Assembly (NCBI RefSeq): GCF_020400725.1
Contig: NZ_JAINVG010000022.1
Span: forward strand, 1-64,000
DNA length: 64,000 bases
Reading direction: 5' to 3'
DNA from: Streptomyces sp. NK15101
GTDB lineage: Bacteria; Actinomycetota; Actinomycetes; Streptomycetales; Streptomycetaceae
A program made the translations under genes and the position numbers. Shown here piece by piece: positions 1-8,279 of this stretch. How positions within the stretch are numbered: position 1 is the stretch's first letter; every line of letters begins with the position of its first letter. The notes under the pieces were generated by a model that worked only from the letters and a program-made list of their open reading frames with translations, searched no databases and was not told where the DNA came from.

Positions 1-1
1 C

Positions 2-1039
2 CCCCCCTCCCCCCAAGCCGCCGCCGGCCGCCGGCCTTTCCTGCTGCCCCATCTGGACGCCGAGGCCTTCGCGCCGGCCGCCCGCCACACCTCCCGGCCC
101 GCCCATCTGCTGACCCTGGGTGTGCACTCGTTCATGATGGTCCCGCTCGTCGCCCACGACCTCGTGCTCGGCGTCGCGACCTTCTACCGCACCCGCCCCG
201 TCGGCCCCTTCGACGGGGATGACGTCACCCTCGCCGCAGATCTCGCCGCCCGTGCCGCGATCAGCATCGACAACGCCCGCCTCTACTACCGCGAGCACGA
301 CACCGCCGTCACCCTGCAGCGCAGCATGCTCCCCCAGCACATCACGCCGCCCCCCGGTATCGAGGTGGCCCACCGCTACCTGCCCGCCAGCGACGCCAAC
401 GAGGTCGGCGGCGACTGGTACGACGTCCTGCGCCTTCCCGGTGGCAAAGCCGCCCTGCTGATCGGTGACGTCATGGGCCACGGCATCGCCGCCGCGGCCG
501 TCATGGGCCGCCTGTCCGCCAGCGTCCGCGCGCTCGCCCGCCTCGACCTCCACCCGCAGGAACTCCTGGACCAGCTGGAAGCGGCCCTCGACGACCTCGC
601 CGAGCCGATGCTCGCCACCCTTCTCTACGCCATCATCGACCCCTCGACCGGCCGCTGCCGCATCACCCGGGCCGGCCATCCCCCACCCGCCCTCCTCACT
701 CCCGACGGCGGCGTCCGCCTTCTGAACGTGCCGCCCGGCACCCCGCTCGGCATCGGCGGCACCCGCTACATCACCACCGAGCACACCCTTCCGGCCGGCA
801 GCACGCTCGTGCTCTACACCGACGGCCTCATCGAATCCCGTGGGAGCGACATCGACGAACGCCTCGCCGAACTCATCCACGCCCTCACCGAGCCCTGCCC
901 CTCCCTCGACGCCCTGTGCGACAGTCTCCTCACCCGCCTCGTGCCCGCCTCCGCCGACGACGACATCGCCCTCCTGATCGCCCACCTGCCGGCGCACCGC
1001 CCGACCGGTGAGAAACCCCGCGGAACGGCACCTCGGTAG
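2..1039 (+). CDS. GAF-SpoIIE (PP2C-type) serine phosphatase, 5' end cut by window
   Basis: Protein phosphatase of the SpoIIE/RsbU type, which in Streptomyces usually acts on anti-sigma-factor antagonists in partner-switching cascades. The frame is open to the window edge, so the start lies outside; an internal GTG at 122 is not a convincing start because upstream codons (RPFLLPHLDAEAF) read as the missing part of a GAF domain. The C-terminal end of the GAF domain (GVATFYR ... ISIDNARLYY) is followed by the PP2C core: LQRSMLPQ, VGGDWYDVL, IGDVMGHGI with metal-binding Asp, and a final DDIALLIAHLP. No sensor PAS domain or anti-sigma kinase domain is visible in the remaining part. The next gene is convergent. 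Family assignment is firm; its target is unknown. Confidence 0.9.
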   Translation, partial: PPSPQAAAGRRPFLLPHLDAEAFAPAARHTSRPAHLLTLGVHSFMMVPLVAHDLVLGVATFYRTRPVGPFDGDDVTLAADLAARAAISIDNARLYYREHDTAVTLQRSMLPQHITPPPGIEVAHRYLPASDANEVGGDWYDVLRLPGGKAALLIGDVMGHGIAAAAVMGRLSASVRALARLDLHPQELLDQLEAALDDLAEPMLATLLYAIIDPSTGRCRITRAGHPPPALLTPDGGVRLLNVPPGTPLGIGGTRYITTEHTLPAGSTLVLYTDGLIESRGSDIDERLAELIHALTEPCPSLDALCDSLLTRLVPASADDDIALLIAHLPAHRPTGEKPRGTAPR

Positions 1040-1148
1040 CCAGCAGAAGACACGGGCCGCTGTGGCCAGCCGTGGTTTCGCTCCGCGGCACAGGGCCGTC
1101 TCCACCGCGCCGAGGTGGACGAACCCGGCGAGATCCACGTGGCCGGAC

Positions 1149-1286
1149 GCGTTCCGGCGGGCGATCTCGGACTCGTCCCGCTCCAGGGCCCGCCGTTCGG
1201 GCCCCGGCCTCGAAGCCCTGCGCCCGGGCGCCCTGCTCCAGCGCGGTCCGCACCCGCCCGGCCTGGGCATCGTCCAGCTCGGTTGG
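1149..1286 (-). pseudogene. Probable relic of an IS630-type transposase N-terminus
   Basis: On the minus strand, ELDDAQAGRVRTALEQGA followed by RAQGFEAG resembles the winged-helix start of IS630-family transposases (L..aQ...v...l..Ga.ahGf). A second frame a little further on gives RRALERDESEIARR, like the segment that follows the HTH in those enzymes. The two pieces are in different frames, no DDE core is present and no terminal repeats are seen. I infer a decayed insertion-sequence fragment between two convergent genes. Confidence 0.3.
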
Positions 1287-1298
1287 ACGGCCGGACGG

Positions 1299-2630
1299 CT
1301 AGCGGCGCGGGGCGGGGACGAGGCGCAGGAGCGTGTGGAGGACGGCATCGATCGTGTCCTGCGCGGGCTCGCCGCCCACCTGGGTCAGAAGGCGGGCCAG
1401 GACCCTCAGCAGTTGCGGCGAGGCCATCACCCGGGGGTGGAGGACGGGACGGTAGCCGAACCGGGAGAAGAACAGGTCGCCCGCGAGGTTCCCCAGCCGG
1501 TAGTAGCGCGCCCACCGGCGCCGGATCTCGGCCGGGTAATGGTGCAGCGCGTCTTCCCGGCGCGGGCCGGCCGGACGGGTCAGCGCCAGGGCGATGATCT
1601 CCGCCGCCACCTCGGCGGCCTCCATCGCCTGGGCGATGCCCTCGCCGCTCCACGGGCTGACCATGCCGGCGCTGTCGCCCACGAGCAGCAGGCCCCGACC
1701 GTACTGCGGACGCCGGTTCAGGCCCATCGGCAGCGGCGCGCTGCGCAGTGGGGAGTCGGCGCTCCCCTCGTGCAGGCCCCACTCCTCGGGCAGGCGGGGC
1801 AGCCAGTGCTCCAGCACCGCCCGCAGGTCCACGGGCCGCCGCCGGCGCTGCTGCGGCAGCGCGCCGAGGCCCACGTTGACGCGGCCGTCCCCCATGGGAA
1901 ACACCCATCCGTAACCGGGCAGGTCGAGTCCGGTGCGGGGGCAGCGCAGGTCGGCCCACAGCTCCAGGTAGGGGTCGTGGGTGCGGGCCTCGCTGCGGTA
2001 GTACCGGCGGGCAGCCGCCGCGACGGGTCGCTTCGCGTCCCGTTCGAACCCCAGGCCGAGAGCCGTGCGCGCCGAGGCACCGTCGGCCGCGACCACCAAC
2101 GGGGCCAGGTACCGGACCGGTTCCGCCCCCGGCCCGTGGGAGGCGGAAACGCCGATGACCCGCCCTGCCCGGTCGGTCAGCGGGCCCGTCACCTTGACGT
2201 TGGTGCGCAGACGCGCACCGGTGGCGCTCGCGTGCCTGGCGAGCAGGTCGTCGAAGTCGCGCCGGCTCCGGGTGAGCCCGAAGTCCGGGAAGGCGCCCAG
2301 ACGCGGCCAGTCCAGCTCCGCCCGGTGTCCGCCGCAGACCCAGCGCATCCCCTTGTTCCGCATCCAGCCCGGCGCGTCGATGTCGATGCCCAGCCGCACC
2401 AGCCGGTGCACGGCGCCCGGGGTCAGCCCGTCACCGCACACCTTCTCCCGGGGGAAGCCGCTCTTCTCCAGGAGCAGTACGTCCACGCCCGCCCGCGCCA
2501 GGTGCACAGCGGCGGCGGAGCCCGCCGGCCCCGCCCCCACCACGATGACCTGAGCCTCCTCCTCGCCCACGCCGTCGGATCCGCCCCGGCCGCCGTCGCT
2601 GTCGCCACCCTCGTCACTTTTGGTGATCAC
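1299..2630 (-). CDS. Geranylgeranyl-reductase-family FAD oxidoreductase
   Basis: Flavoprotein of the geranylgeranyl reductase family, which saturates prenyl chains; in actinomycetes relatives act on menaquinone side chains or other isoprenoids. The Rossmann motif VVGAGPAGSAAAVHLARAG sits at about residue 29 and is followed by the family signature PREKVCGDGLTPGAVHRL. A GDSAGMVSPWSGEGI motif (FAD-binding GD motif) is in the C-terminal half. I chose GTG at 2630 (443 aa) because it begins VITKSDEGG just before the flavin domain; an ATG at 2693 is in frame but adds a low-quality extension. A strong hairpin (2697-2725) separates it from the upstream gene, so it is probably transcribed alone. The substrate cannot be read from the sequence. 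Confidence 0.85.
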   Translation of the reverse strand: MITKSDEGGDSDGGRGGSDGVGEEEAQVIVVGAGPAGSAAAVHLARAGVDVLLLEKSGFPREKVCGDGLTPGAVHRLVRLGIDIDAPGWMRNKGMRWVCGGHRAELDWPRLGAFPDFGLTRSRRDFDDLLARHASATGARLRTNVKVTGPLTDRAGRVIGVSASHGPGAEPVRYLAPLVVAADGASARTALGLGFERDAKRPVAAAARRYYRSEARTHDPYLELWADLRCPRTGLDLPGYGWVFPMGDGRVNVGLGALPQQRRRRPVDLRAVLEHWLPRLPEEWGLHEGSADSPLRSAPLPMGLNRRPQYGRGLLLVGDSAGMVSPWSGEGIAQAMEAAEVAAEIIALALTRPAGPRREDALHHYPAEIRRRWARYYRLGNLAGDLFFSRFGYRPVLHPRVMASPQLLRVLARLLTQVGGEPAQDTIDAVLHTLLRLVPAPRR

Positions 2631-2696
2631 TCCCCTACTATGCCCCTCGACGGGCGCCCGCAGTCCGTGCGGCGCGACCGGGCGGCCGGGCAAGGG

Positions 2697-2725
2697 GGAA
2701 GCCCCCTGGGGTCCAGGGGGCTTCC
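2697..2725 (-). terminator. Strong intergenic hairpin
   Basis: Perfect 13-bp stem (GGAAGCCCCCTGG / CCAGGGGGCTTCC) with a 3-nt loop, 25 bp past the stop of the gene ending at 2751. It probably ends the 4111-2751 transcript before the flavoprotein gene. Confidence 0.75.
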
Positions 2726-2750
2726 GTTCGCTGCGGTGCGTGGCACCGGA

Positions 2751-3488
2751 TCAGGCCCTGAGCAGCCGTTCCGTCACCTCGCGGTAGGTCCGCAGGGTGA
2801 GTCGGAGCTGTTCCGTGTCGGGGCCCGGCCCCTCCGGATCGCCGTTCTCCTGCCAGCCCGCCCGCAGCGCGGCCCGGCGGTCCCGCAGGGAGGCGAGGAG
2901 CTGCTGCTCCGCCTCGGCGAGGACCTCGGCCGCCTCGGCGACCGAGTCACGCGGCGTGTCGACGAACGCCGCGAGCGCGTGGTGCAGGCGCTGCCCGAGA
3001 CGGTCCCGCTCGGCATCGTCCAGCAACTGTCCGGCCGGTCCGGCCGCGCCCCCTCCGGTGGCACGGGCTTCGCGCTCACGGTCGTCTCCCTGCCCCGGGC
3101 TTCGGCCGTCGTCCGGCCGGTCCGTCGTGTCCCGTCCGCGCGGCGCGGCGGGGGGTACGGCGGGAGCCTTCGCGCGGCTCCCACCGCTCCGGCCCGTGGC
3201 GCTGGGGTCTTCGGACGGGACAGCGGGCGGCGTCTGCGGCGGCGTCACCCGAGGCGGGGCGGGCGGTGGCGGGAGGTGCGGGGCCGCGCCGAACGGCGGG
3301 GCGGGGGGCGGCGCCGTGGGACCGCCGGCTCGTTGGGCGGGCACGGACGCGGTCGCACCACCGTCACCGACGGACGCCCGGCCGTCGGCGGCGCCCGGTG
3401 CGCCCGGGGCCGTCGGGGGCGCGGAACGATACCGTTCGGCTCCGTCACTCCCGCCCGTCGTCTCCTCGTTCCTGTTCTCGCGTGCCAT
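2751..3488 (-). CDS. Conserved hypothetical protein, Pro-rich with C-terminal helical domain
   Basis: Unknown function, 245 aa. The first ~150 residues are low-complexity Pro/Ala/Gly-rich; the last ~95 form a charged helical domain (DDAERDRLGQRLHHALAAF, then VDTPRDSVAEAAEVL). That domain is clearly related to the same region of the upstream gene product, sharing the FVD-x-PR-x-SV core, so the two are paralogues. The ATG at 3488 overlaps the upstream stop by one base (TGATG) and has a GGAG ribosome site, indicating translational coupling. No signal peptide or membrane segment is visible. Intrinsically disordered N-terminus is an inference from composition. Confidence 0.7.
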   Translation of the reverse strand: MARENRNEETTGGSDGAERYRSAPPTAPGAPGAADGRASVGDGGATASVPAQRAGGPTAPPPAPPFGAAPHLPPPPAPPRVTPPQTPPAVPSEDPSATGRSGGSRAKAPAVPPAAPRGRDTTDRPDDGRSPGQGDDREREARATGGGAAGPAGQLLDDAERDRLGQRLHHALAAFVDTPRDSVAEAAEVLAEAEQQLLASLRDRRAALRAGWQENGDPEGPGPDTEQLRLTLRTYREVTERLLRA

Positions 3489-4111
3489 CACGCTCCACTT
3501 CCCTTCGGGTTGAGCAGGCGCCGACGGTGTCGTCCCGAGCGGGGACGGACGGTGCCGGCACCGGTCGGCCTCCCGGCCTCCATCAGGTCCTCGAACAGCG
3601 CACGTGCGTGAACCAGCGCCTCCCTCAGCTCCTCCGTCGAGGCCGACGCCGAGCGCCCCGCACGGCGTATCGCGCGCATGCCCTCCACATGGCGCGGATG
3701 GTGCACCGACAGGGCGGCGAGCTGCTCCTCGCGCCGGTCCGCAGCCGGGAAGCCTCCGGTCTCCGCGGCCCGGGTGAGGAGCTCGTCCGCGTCGACGACC
3801 GACTGCCGCGGCGCGTCGACGAAGCGCTCCTGGAGCGTGGTCCACTGAGCGGTGTAGTGCTCGCGGACCGTCGGCTCCAGCGGCAGGGGGCGGATGCCGC
3901 CGTACCCGTCGAGCCGCTCGCGCAGGTCGCGGTGCGCGGCCTCGCTGTCACCGCGGTGCCGTTCGAGCGTGCGGTCGTACTCGGGGCCGAAGCGACGCTT
4001 CAGGGAGCTCGCGCCCCTGTCCTTGCCCGTGAGGGCCCGGACCAGGAAACCGGCCGCCAAGAGGACGGCGACCGCCGCCGCGAGGAAGAGGACTGCGCTC
4101 TGGGTCGACAT
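3488..4111 (-). CDS. Membrane-anchored conserved hypothetical protein
   Basis: Unknown function, 207 aa. One N-terminal membrane segment (AVLFLAAAVAVLLAAGFLV, residues 6-24) is followed by a charged segment and a domain with ERFVDAPRQSVVDADELLTR, homologous to the C-terminal domain of the next gene product. A basic tail ends the protein. It is first in a two-gene unit coupled by a one-base stop/start overlap. The shared domain in one anchored and one soluble protein suggests that the pair may act together at the membrane, which is inference only. Confidence 0.75.
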   Translation of the reverse strand: MSTQSAVLFLAAAVAVLLAAGFLVRALTGKDRGASSLKRRFGPEYDRTLERHRGDSEAAHRDLRERLDGYGGIRPLPLEPTVREHYTAQWTTLQERFVDAPRQSVVDADELLTRAAETGGFPAADRREEQLAALSVHHPRHVEGMRAIRRAGRSASASTEELREALVHARALFEDLMEAGRPTGAGTVRPRSGRHRRRLLNPKGSGA

Positions 4112-4278
4112 GACTGCCTTCCTGGATGGTGATGGCTCCTGACTGGCTGCTCGTCACTGTTCGCCGGACTCCTGTGGGTTCGCCTCGCCGCTTCTCCGGC
4201 TGTCAAACCCGGCAGTCGGCACCGGGCGGCGGGCGGGCGAGGTTCCTGGGCCTCGCGTCGGCCGCCGCCGGATCCCGG

Positions 4279-4566
4279 CTACGCCGCTGCCGCGTCGGTT
4301 CCCCCGGACGGCTGACGCTCGCTCACCGTAAGACCGCCCCAGACCCCGTACGGCTCGGCCACGCTGACGGCGTGCTGCAGGCACTGGGCCTGTACGGGGC
4401 ACCGGTCGCACACCGCCTTCGCGGCCTCCTCCCGCGCCACACGGTCCTGGCCGCGTTCGCCCTCGGGGTGGAAGAACACCTCGGTCCCCAGGCCGCGGCA
4501 CGCGGCCGCCCTCTGCCAGGCCCACTGGTGCTCCGCCCGTCCGGGCAGATGCGATACCTTCGACAT
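4279..4566 (-). CDS. WhiB-family iron-sulfur transcription factor (Wbl)
   Basis: Small (95 aa) Wbl protein. Four cysteines have the family arrangement: one in AAACRGLG, then CDRCPVQAQC as the C-x2-C-x5-C part, so a [4Fe-4S] cluster is expected. The conserved turn GVWGGLTVSER follows, then a short acidic/Ala tail. Wbl proteins sense redox or NO and work with the principal sigma factor. The start ATG at 4566 begins MSKVSHL. It lies between a gas-vesicle-type gene and a membrane protein gene, all on the minus strand but with sizeable gaps, so it may have its own promoter. Which Wbl subfamily it belongs to is not resolved. Confidence 0.9.
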   Translation of the reverse strand: MSKVSHLPGRAEHQWAWQRAAACRGLGTEVFFHPEGERGQDRVAREEAAKAVCDRCPVQAQCLQHAVSVAEPYGVWGGLTVSERQPSGGTDAAAA

Positions 4567-4736
4567 GTCAGGTCTCTCCTTCGCTCCGGTCGGCCGTACG
4601 GCTCCTCTCATTCGTCTGGCCGCCAACTCCTGCACGAAACGTGCCGAGTGGGTGCGCGGTGCCGCGGTGTTCCGGAAGCCACCGGCCGCGAAGCCCGTCT
4701 CGCCTTCGGTGGAGAGACCGTCGAGCGGGCATGCGG

Positions 4737-5453
4737 TCAATCCGTCTCGACGAAGCTGTACGGTGGCAGCGGTCCCGTCGCCTGGGCCCGGAGGTGCGCG
4801 TGTTCCCGGTGCAGTCCGCGCAGGGCTTCCTCGAACTCGTGGCGCCGTTCGCGCTCCACGAGGAACGACAGGTCGGCCAGTCGGCCGGCGGCTTCCGGTC
4901 CGCGGGCCACCGCCGCCGCATGCGGGGCGAGCACGTCCTCGACGAGTGCCGCGTCGGACTTTCCCCGCTCGGAGACGGCCCGGGCGACCAGTTCGCCGAA
5001 GGCGGCACTGTCGTGGCTGTCGCCGCCCGCCGCGCGTTCGGCGGCGTACCGGGTCATCAGGTCGGGTTCGTCGGCCAGCACCGCCTGCCGCGCGGCCTCT
5101 TCGTCGTGGTACACCTTCACGTTGAACTCGTCCCTGCCGGCGAGCTTCTCCAGCCCTTCCACGTAGCGGTCGTGGCGCTCGTCCAGGATCGCGGCGACGG
5201 TCTCGTCGTCGGGGGAGATCCCGCCGAACCTCAACGGGAGGACCACGCCGTCCTTGGCGGCCTCGATCACGACGTGCTGATGCGCGAGCAAGTCGCTGCG
5301 CCTCGGCCGCAGTTCGGTCGGAGCGTCGCTGCACAGGGCCACCAGGTCACCACTGCGTACGGCGCGTACGGGCCGGGGCGGGTCGCCTACGCCCCGGATG
5401 TCGTCCGGCAGCTTCCGGTCGGCGGCCGCTATGCCGTAGACGTACGTGGTCAT
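4737..5453 (-). CDS. Gas vesicle protein GvpF/GvpL family
   Basis: GvpL/GvpF-family protein (238 aa), in other bacteria a minor or accessory component of gas vesicles. The start TTYVYGIAAAD is typical; PLRFGGISPDDETV and FNVKVYHDEEAA are the conserved core segments, and YSFVE closes the domain as in relatives. ATG at 5453 has a strong GGAGGAG site 7 nt upstream; an in-frame upstream start is unlikely. No gvpA structural gene or other gvp gene was found nearby, so it is an orphan here. A role other than flotation is possible. Confidence 0.9.
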   Translation of the reverse strand: MTTYVYGIAAADRKLPDDIRGVGDPPRPVRAVRSGDLVALCSDAPTELRPRRSDLLAHQHVVIEAAKDGVVLPLRFGGISPDDETVAAILDERHDRYVEGLEKLAGRDEFNVKVYHDEEAARQAVLADEPDLMTRYAAERAAGGDSHDSAAFGELVARAVSERGKSDAALVEDVLAPHAAAVARGPEAAGRLADLSFLVERERRHEFEEALRGLHREHAHLRAQATGPLPPYSFVETD

Positions 5454-6039
5454 TGCTTCTCCTCCCGTCCGGCGCGCGTCTCCTCCGCTCCCGCTCACGG
5501 GACCTGGCGGAAAGCCTCGGGGGGTGGGGCCGCGGGACTCCGCTCAGGCGCCTTCGGGGGCACGCACCGGACCCGGTGATGTCGTGGGCGGTTCGGTGTC
5601 GTAGCCCTCTCCCGTGTTACCGGCCGCCCTGTCCTCAAACCGGGCAGGGGATCCCGGCGCGGACGGCCCGGTCGAGGCGCCGGCCGGTCGTGCCACAGCG
5701 CCTGCGGCCGTCCATCGCGCCGGCCATGGCGCTCGTCGGCCCCGGCGGACACGGGCCTGCGCGAAGCCCGCTCCGGGAGGGGGCGGGGTTCCGCTCGCCA
5801 TACCTGCTCATCGGGGAGATGAACCGGTGTCTCGAAGTTCCGAAGAAGTACGTGGTGTTCCGCGGACGTGCGCGCCGCGAGGAGCACCGGCCGTTCGGGC
5901 CGGTCCGTCCTCTTCCGCTCGGTGCCGTCGGTGCCAGTGGGTGGCGGCGTCGTTCTGGTCGTCTTCCTCGCCACCGAAGGCGGGCAGGGAGGAGGTCGCG
6001 CCGGCGACGGCCGGGACGTGGCCGCCGTCGCGCGTCTCG
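5454..6039. other. Gap without a supportable gene
   Basis: About 590 bp between two minus-strand genes. Open frames exist on both strands but their composition (Arg/Pro/Gly-rich) and third-position GC look like non-coding high-GC DNA. A short minus-strand stretch ending near 5544 (GYDTEPPTTSPGPVRAPEGA) looks slightly protein-like but has no recognisable start or family. Confidence 0.4.
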
Positions 6040-6516
6040 TCACCCGCTCCGTGTGCTCCGCAGAGCGTCACCGACGCTGTCGCGGTGCTCGCGCACCGCG
6101 ATCCGGGCCAGTTTCGTGAGCATCATGCCGTTGCGGATCGAGACCATGTAGTCCACGGGGAGGCCGTGCATCCGCGTGCCGGGTCCCCGCAGGGGATGCC
6201 AGTCGAGGACGAGGAGAGTGCTCTCGCCCCAGGGGATCAGCTTCATGGCGATGCGGGCCGCGCCGAAGGGGCCCGCCTTCGCTTCCAGCTCCAGACGGCG
6301 TCGCGGCTCACAGATGCGTACGACACAGGTGTCGTCGAGGGCCAGGGGGCCGACGCCGACCCGGACTCGCAGGCGGGCGCCCTCCTCCGGCCAGTGCGGG
6401 TCCACGGCGGTGACTCGTTGCGTTCCCGAGACCCATTCGCCGTAGCGATGGCCGTCGGACAGCAGGCCCCAGACTCTGGACGGCGAGCTCAGGATCAACC
6501 GGCGGTTCCGGGACAC
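6040..6516 (-). CDS. SRPBCC-family (START-like) small-molecule binding protein
   Basis: 158-aa SRPBCC fold protein. The N-terminus RNRRLILSSPSRVWGLLSDG with YGEWVSGTQRV is the typical first strand/helix of polyketide-cyclase/dehydrase-like SRPBCC proteins, and LVLDWHPLRGPGTRMHG fits the later strands. GTG at 6516 was chosen because AAGGAG lies about 10 nt upstream; a GTG three codons earlier is too close to that site. It appears monocistronic. Ligand and role are unknown; relatives act as lipid-binding, cyclase or immunity proteins. Confidence 0.7.
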   Translation of the reverse strand: MSRNRRLILSSPSRVWGLLSDGHRYGEWVSGTQRVTAVDPHWPEEGARLRVRVGVGPLALDDTCVVRICEPRRRLELEAKAGPFGAARIAMKLIPWGESTLLVLDWHPLRGPGTRMHGLPVDYMVSIRNGMMLTKLARIAVREHRDSVGDALRSTRSG

Positions 6517-6806
6517 AGCGACCACGCTCCTTCTGTCGGGACCGGCGACCCATGGCCACGCCGTCGGGTGGGAAGCACCTCCTCGGCCGCCCAGCGCGCT
6601 CCTCGACACTAGCCGCGCCCCGCACCTTCAGCACCCGCAGCAGGGGGCGGGAGTGCGTGACGCGGTCGGTCGTCCGGGTGCGCTGGTGCGGTCCCGCGCC
6701 TCCGGTTCCGGGTTGTCGACGGCGGCGGCTTCGGGCCCGACTGCTGCCACTGCCCGGTCCGGGCTCCAGCGCCGTCGACGAGTGCCTGACGCGGCGTGAG
6801 GCGTCC

Positions 6807-6941
6807 GTGGGGGCTGGGCATCCTGAGTGGCCCGAAGGCGTCATACCCGTCCTGACCTGGGGCCGCGCCATGTACGGGGGCGTTGATCGTCGCAGCGAGG
6901 ACGGCCAGGTCCTGCTGTTCGAGCCGAACCCGTGCAGCCGC
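6807..6941 (+). pseudogene. Fragment of a SUKH/SMI1-KNR4 family gene
   Basis: Forty-five codons reading VGAGHPEWPEGVIPVLTWG, then AMYGGVDRRSEDGQVLLFEP, closely match the core of SMI1/KNR4 (SUKH) proteins (WPeGviPvl.WG.amy.cvD...G.vl.fePn). Neither the N-terminal half nor the C-terminal Trp-rich helix is found in any frame around it, so this is a relic. SUKH proteins are often immunity partners of toxins; no toxin gene is seen nearby. Confidence 0.5.
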
Positions 6942-7300
6942 GTAGCGGAACGACGACCGCGGTCGGCGCCCGTGGCCCGGGAGCACTCGACCAGGAGCAC
7001 TCGATCCGAGGTCCGCGTCCTGGCGTTCCGAGGCCGTCGTCGGTCGGCTGTCGGTCCTCACCCGGCGTGAGTGTCCCGGGCCCGCTCCCGTCAGCAGGAC
7101 AGGGCCGCGCCCGTGGCAGAGACTGGGGAGGCGCGGAGGCGTGTTTCCCGGCAGTCGGGAGACGACCGCTGCGCACCGACGGGCCCGGCGTCGCGGGCAC
7201 GGACGCCGGCGCGGCTCGTGAGGGTCCAGGGCGGTCTCGTCGCACCGTGTTCGCCTCGTGCCGTCGCCGCCCCGAGCACCTCCGAGGAAAGGGTCCGGCC

Positions 7301-7369
7301 ATGACGTCGTGGATGGCGTTCGACGACCTCGCCCATCTGCCCCGCGTGTCGGCCCGGGTGGCGGGTTGA
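7301..7369 (+). CDS. Possible 22-codon leader ORF overlapping the methyltransferase start
   Basis: ATG at 7301 follows a good GAGGAAAGG site and encodes MTSWMAFDDLAHLPRVSARV before ending at TGA 7367-7369. That stop overlaps the TTG proposed as the start of the next gene (TTGA), the arrangement of translational coupling. It could be a regulatory leader peptide, or the truncated front of a gene whose frame was shifted. No family is recognised. Confidence 0.35.
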   Translation: MTSWMAFDDLAHLPRVSARVAG

Positions 7370-8238
7370 GCGCCCGCGGCGAAGGCGGCGCGGCGGACGG
7401 GGGGCGCTACGGCCGGGACGTGTTCCCGCCCGAGCAGCCCGGCGAGGCCGAGCGGATCGATCTCGGGGCGCTCGCGTACGACGACCTCACCCTGACCCGG
7501 CTGCGCGCCCTCGGTGTCGGGCCGGGGTGGCGCTGTCTGGACGTCGGTGCCGGTACGGGCACGGTCTCACGGCGTCTTTTGCGCGAGGCGGAGGTGGCGG
7601 GTGTGCTGGCCGTCGACCGTGACGTGCGCTTCCTCGCCGAACGGCCGGTGCCCGGGCTCGACGTCCTCCAGGCCGACGTCACCGCCCCGGATTTCGCGCC
7701 GGGCCTGTTCGATCTGGTGCACGCGCGGTTCGTCCTGATGCACCTGCCGCGGCCCGAGCGGATGGTGTCGGCGCTGGCCGGGCTGGTCGCGCCGGGCGGG
7801 GTGCTGGTGCTCGGCGACGCGGTCGACCTGACCGGCGACCGTACGGGTGCCCCGGAGCCGGCCCCGGACGGCGGGGCGACGGCCGACACGCCGTACGCCG
7901 CCGCGATGCGCGCGATGTGGCAGGGGCTGCGCGGCTCCATCGGCACGGACGTCTCCTGGGTGCCGTCGTATCCGCGGCTGCTGCGCGGGGCCGGTCTGGG
8001 GTCGGTCGGCGCGGAGGTGTACGTTCCGCCGCTGCTGCGAGGCAGCCCCATCAGCCGCTTCTGGGCCGACACGTGGGAGCGCAGCCGGGCGTCGATGGTG
8101 GCCACCGGGCTGATCGACGACGCCGGGATCGATGCGGCGGTCCGCTACCTGGAGTCGGACGCGTGCGCGGCGCTGTCGGCCGGGATGCTCACCGCCTGGG
8201 GGCACAGACCGGGGCCTCCGGGGCCGTCTGCAGCCTGA
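7366..8238 (+). CDS. SAM-dependent methyltransferase (class I)
   Basis: 290-aa class I methyltransferase. Motif I is CLDVGAGTGTVSRRLL with the acidic end of strand 2 in VLAVDRDVRFLAE; motif II/III segments are VLQADVTAPDF and LVHARFVLMHLPRPERMV. The C-terminal third (ISRFWADTWERSRA) resembles methyltransferases that act on small metabolites. A TTG start overlapping a short upstream ORF gives a protein beginning just before GGRYGRDVFPPEQPGEAERI; the longer in-frame GTG at 7258 adds an atypical Pro/Arg-rich extension. Substrate unknown. Confidence 0.75.
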   Translation: MSARGEGGAADGGRYGRDVFPPEQPGEAERIDLGALAYDDLTLTRLRALGVGPGWRCLDVGAGTGTVSRRLLREAEVAGVLAVDRDVRFLAERPVPGLDVLQADVTAPDFAPGLFDLVHARFVLMHLPRPERMVSALAGLVAPGGVLVLGDAVDLTGDRTGAPEPAPDGGATADTPYAAAMRAMWQGLRGSIGTDVSWVPSYPRLLRGAGLGSVGAEVYVPPLLRGSPISRFWADTWERSRASMVATGLIDDAGIDAAVRYLESDACAALSAGMLTAWGHRPGPPGPSAA

Positions 8239-8279
8239 CGCCCCGCGCGTCGGCGGGCCAGGGGCCCCGGGCGAGGGCC

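Noticed and set aside
1..20. Poly-C run at the window start
   Set aside because: Could be a contig-edge artefact; the downstream frame is normal, and no biological meaning is assigned.
1008..3611. 867-codon plus-strand frame
   Set aside because: Antisense to the flavoprotein and the Pro-rich gene, both of which have clear motifs and GC3 bias.
5495..6043. 182-codon minus-strand frame between the GvpF/L and SRPBCC genes
   Set aside because: Arg/Pro-rich, poor third-position bias, no ribosome site and no recognisable domain.
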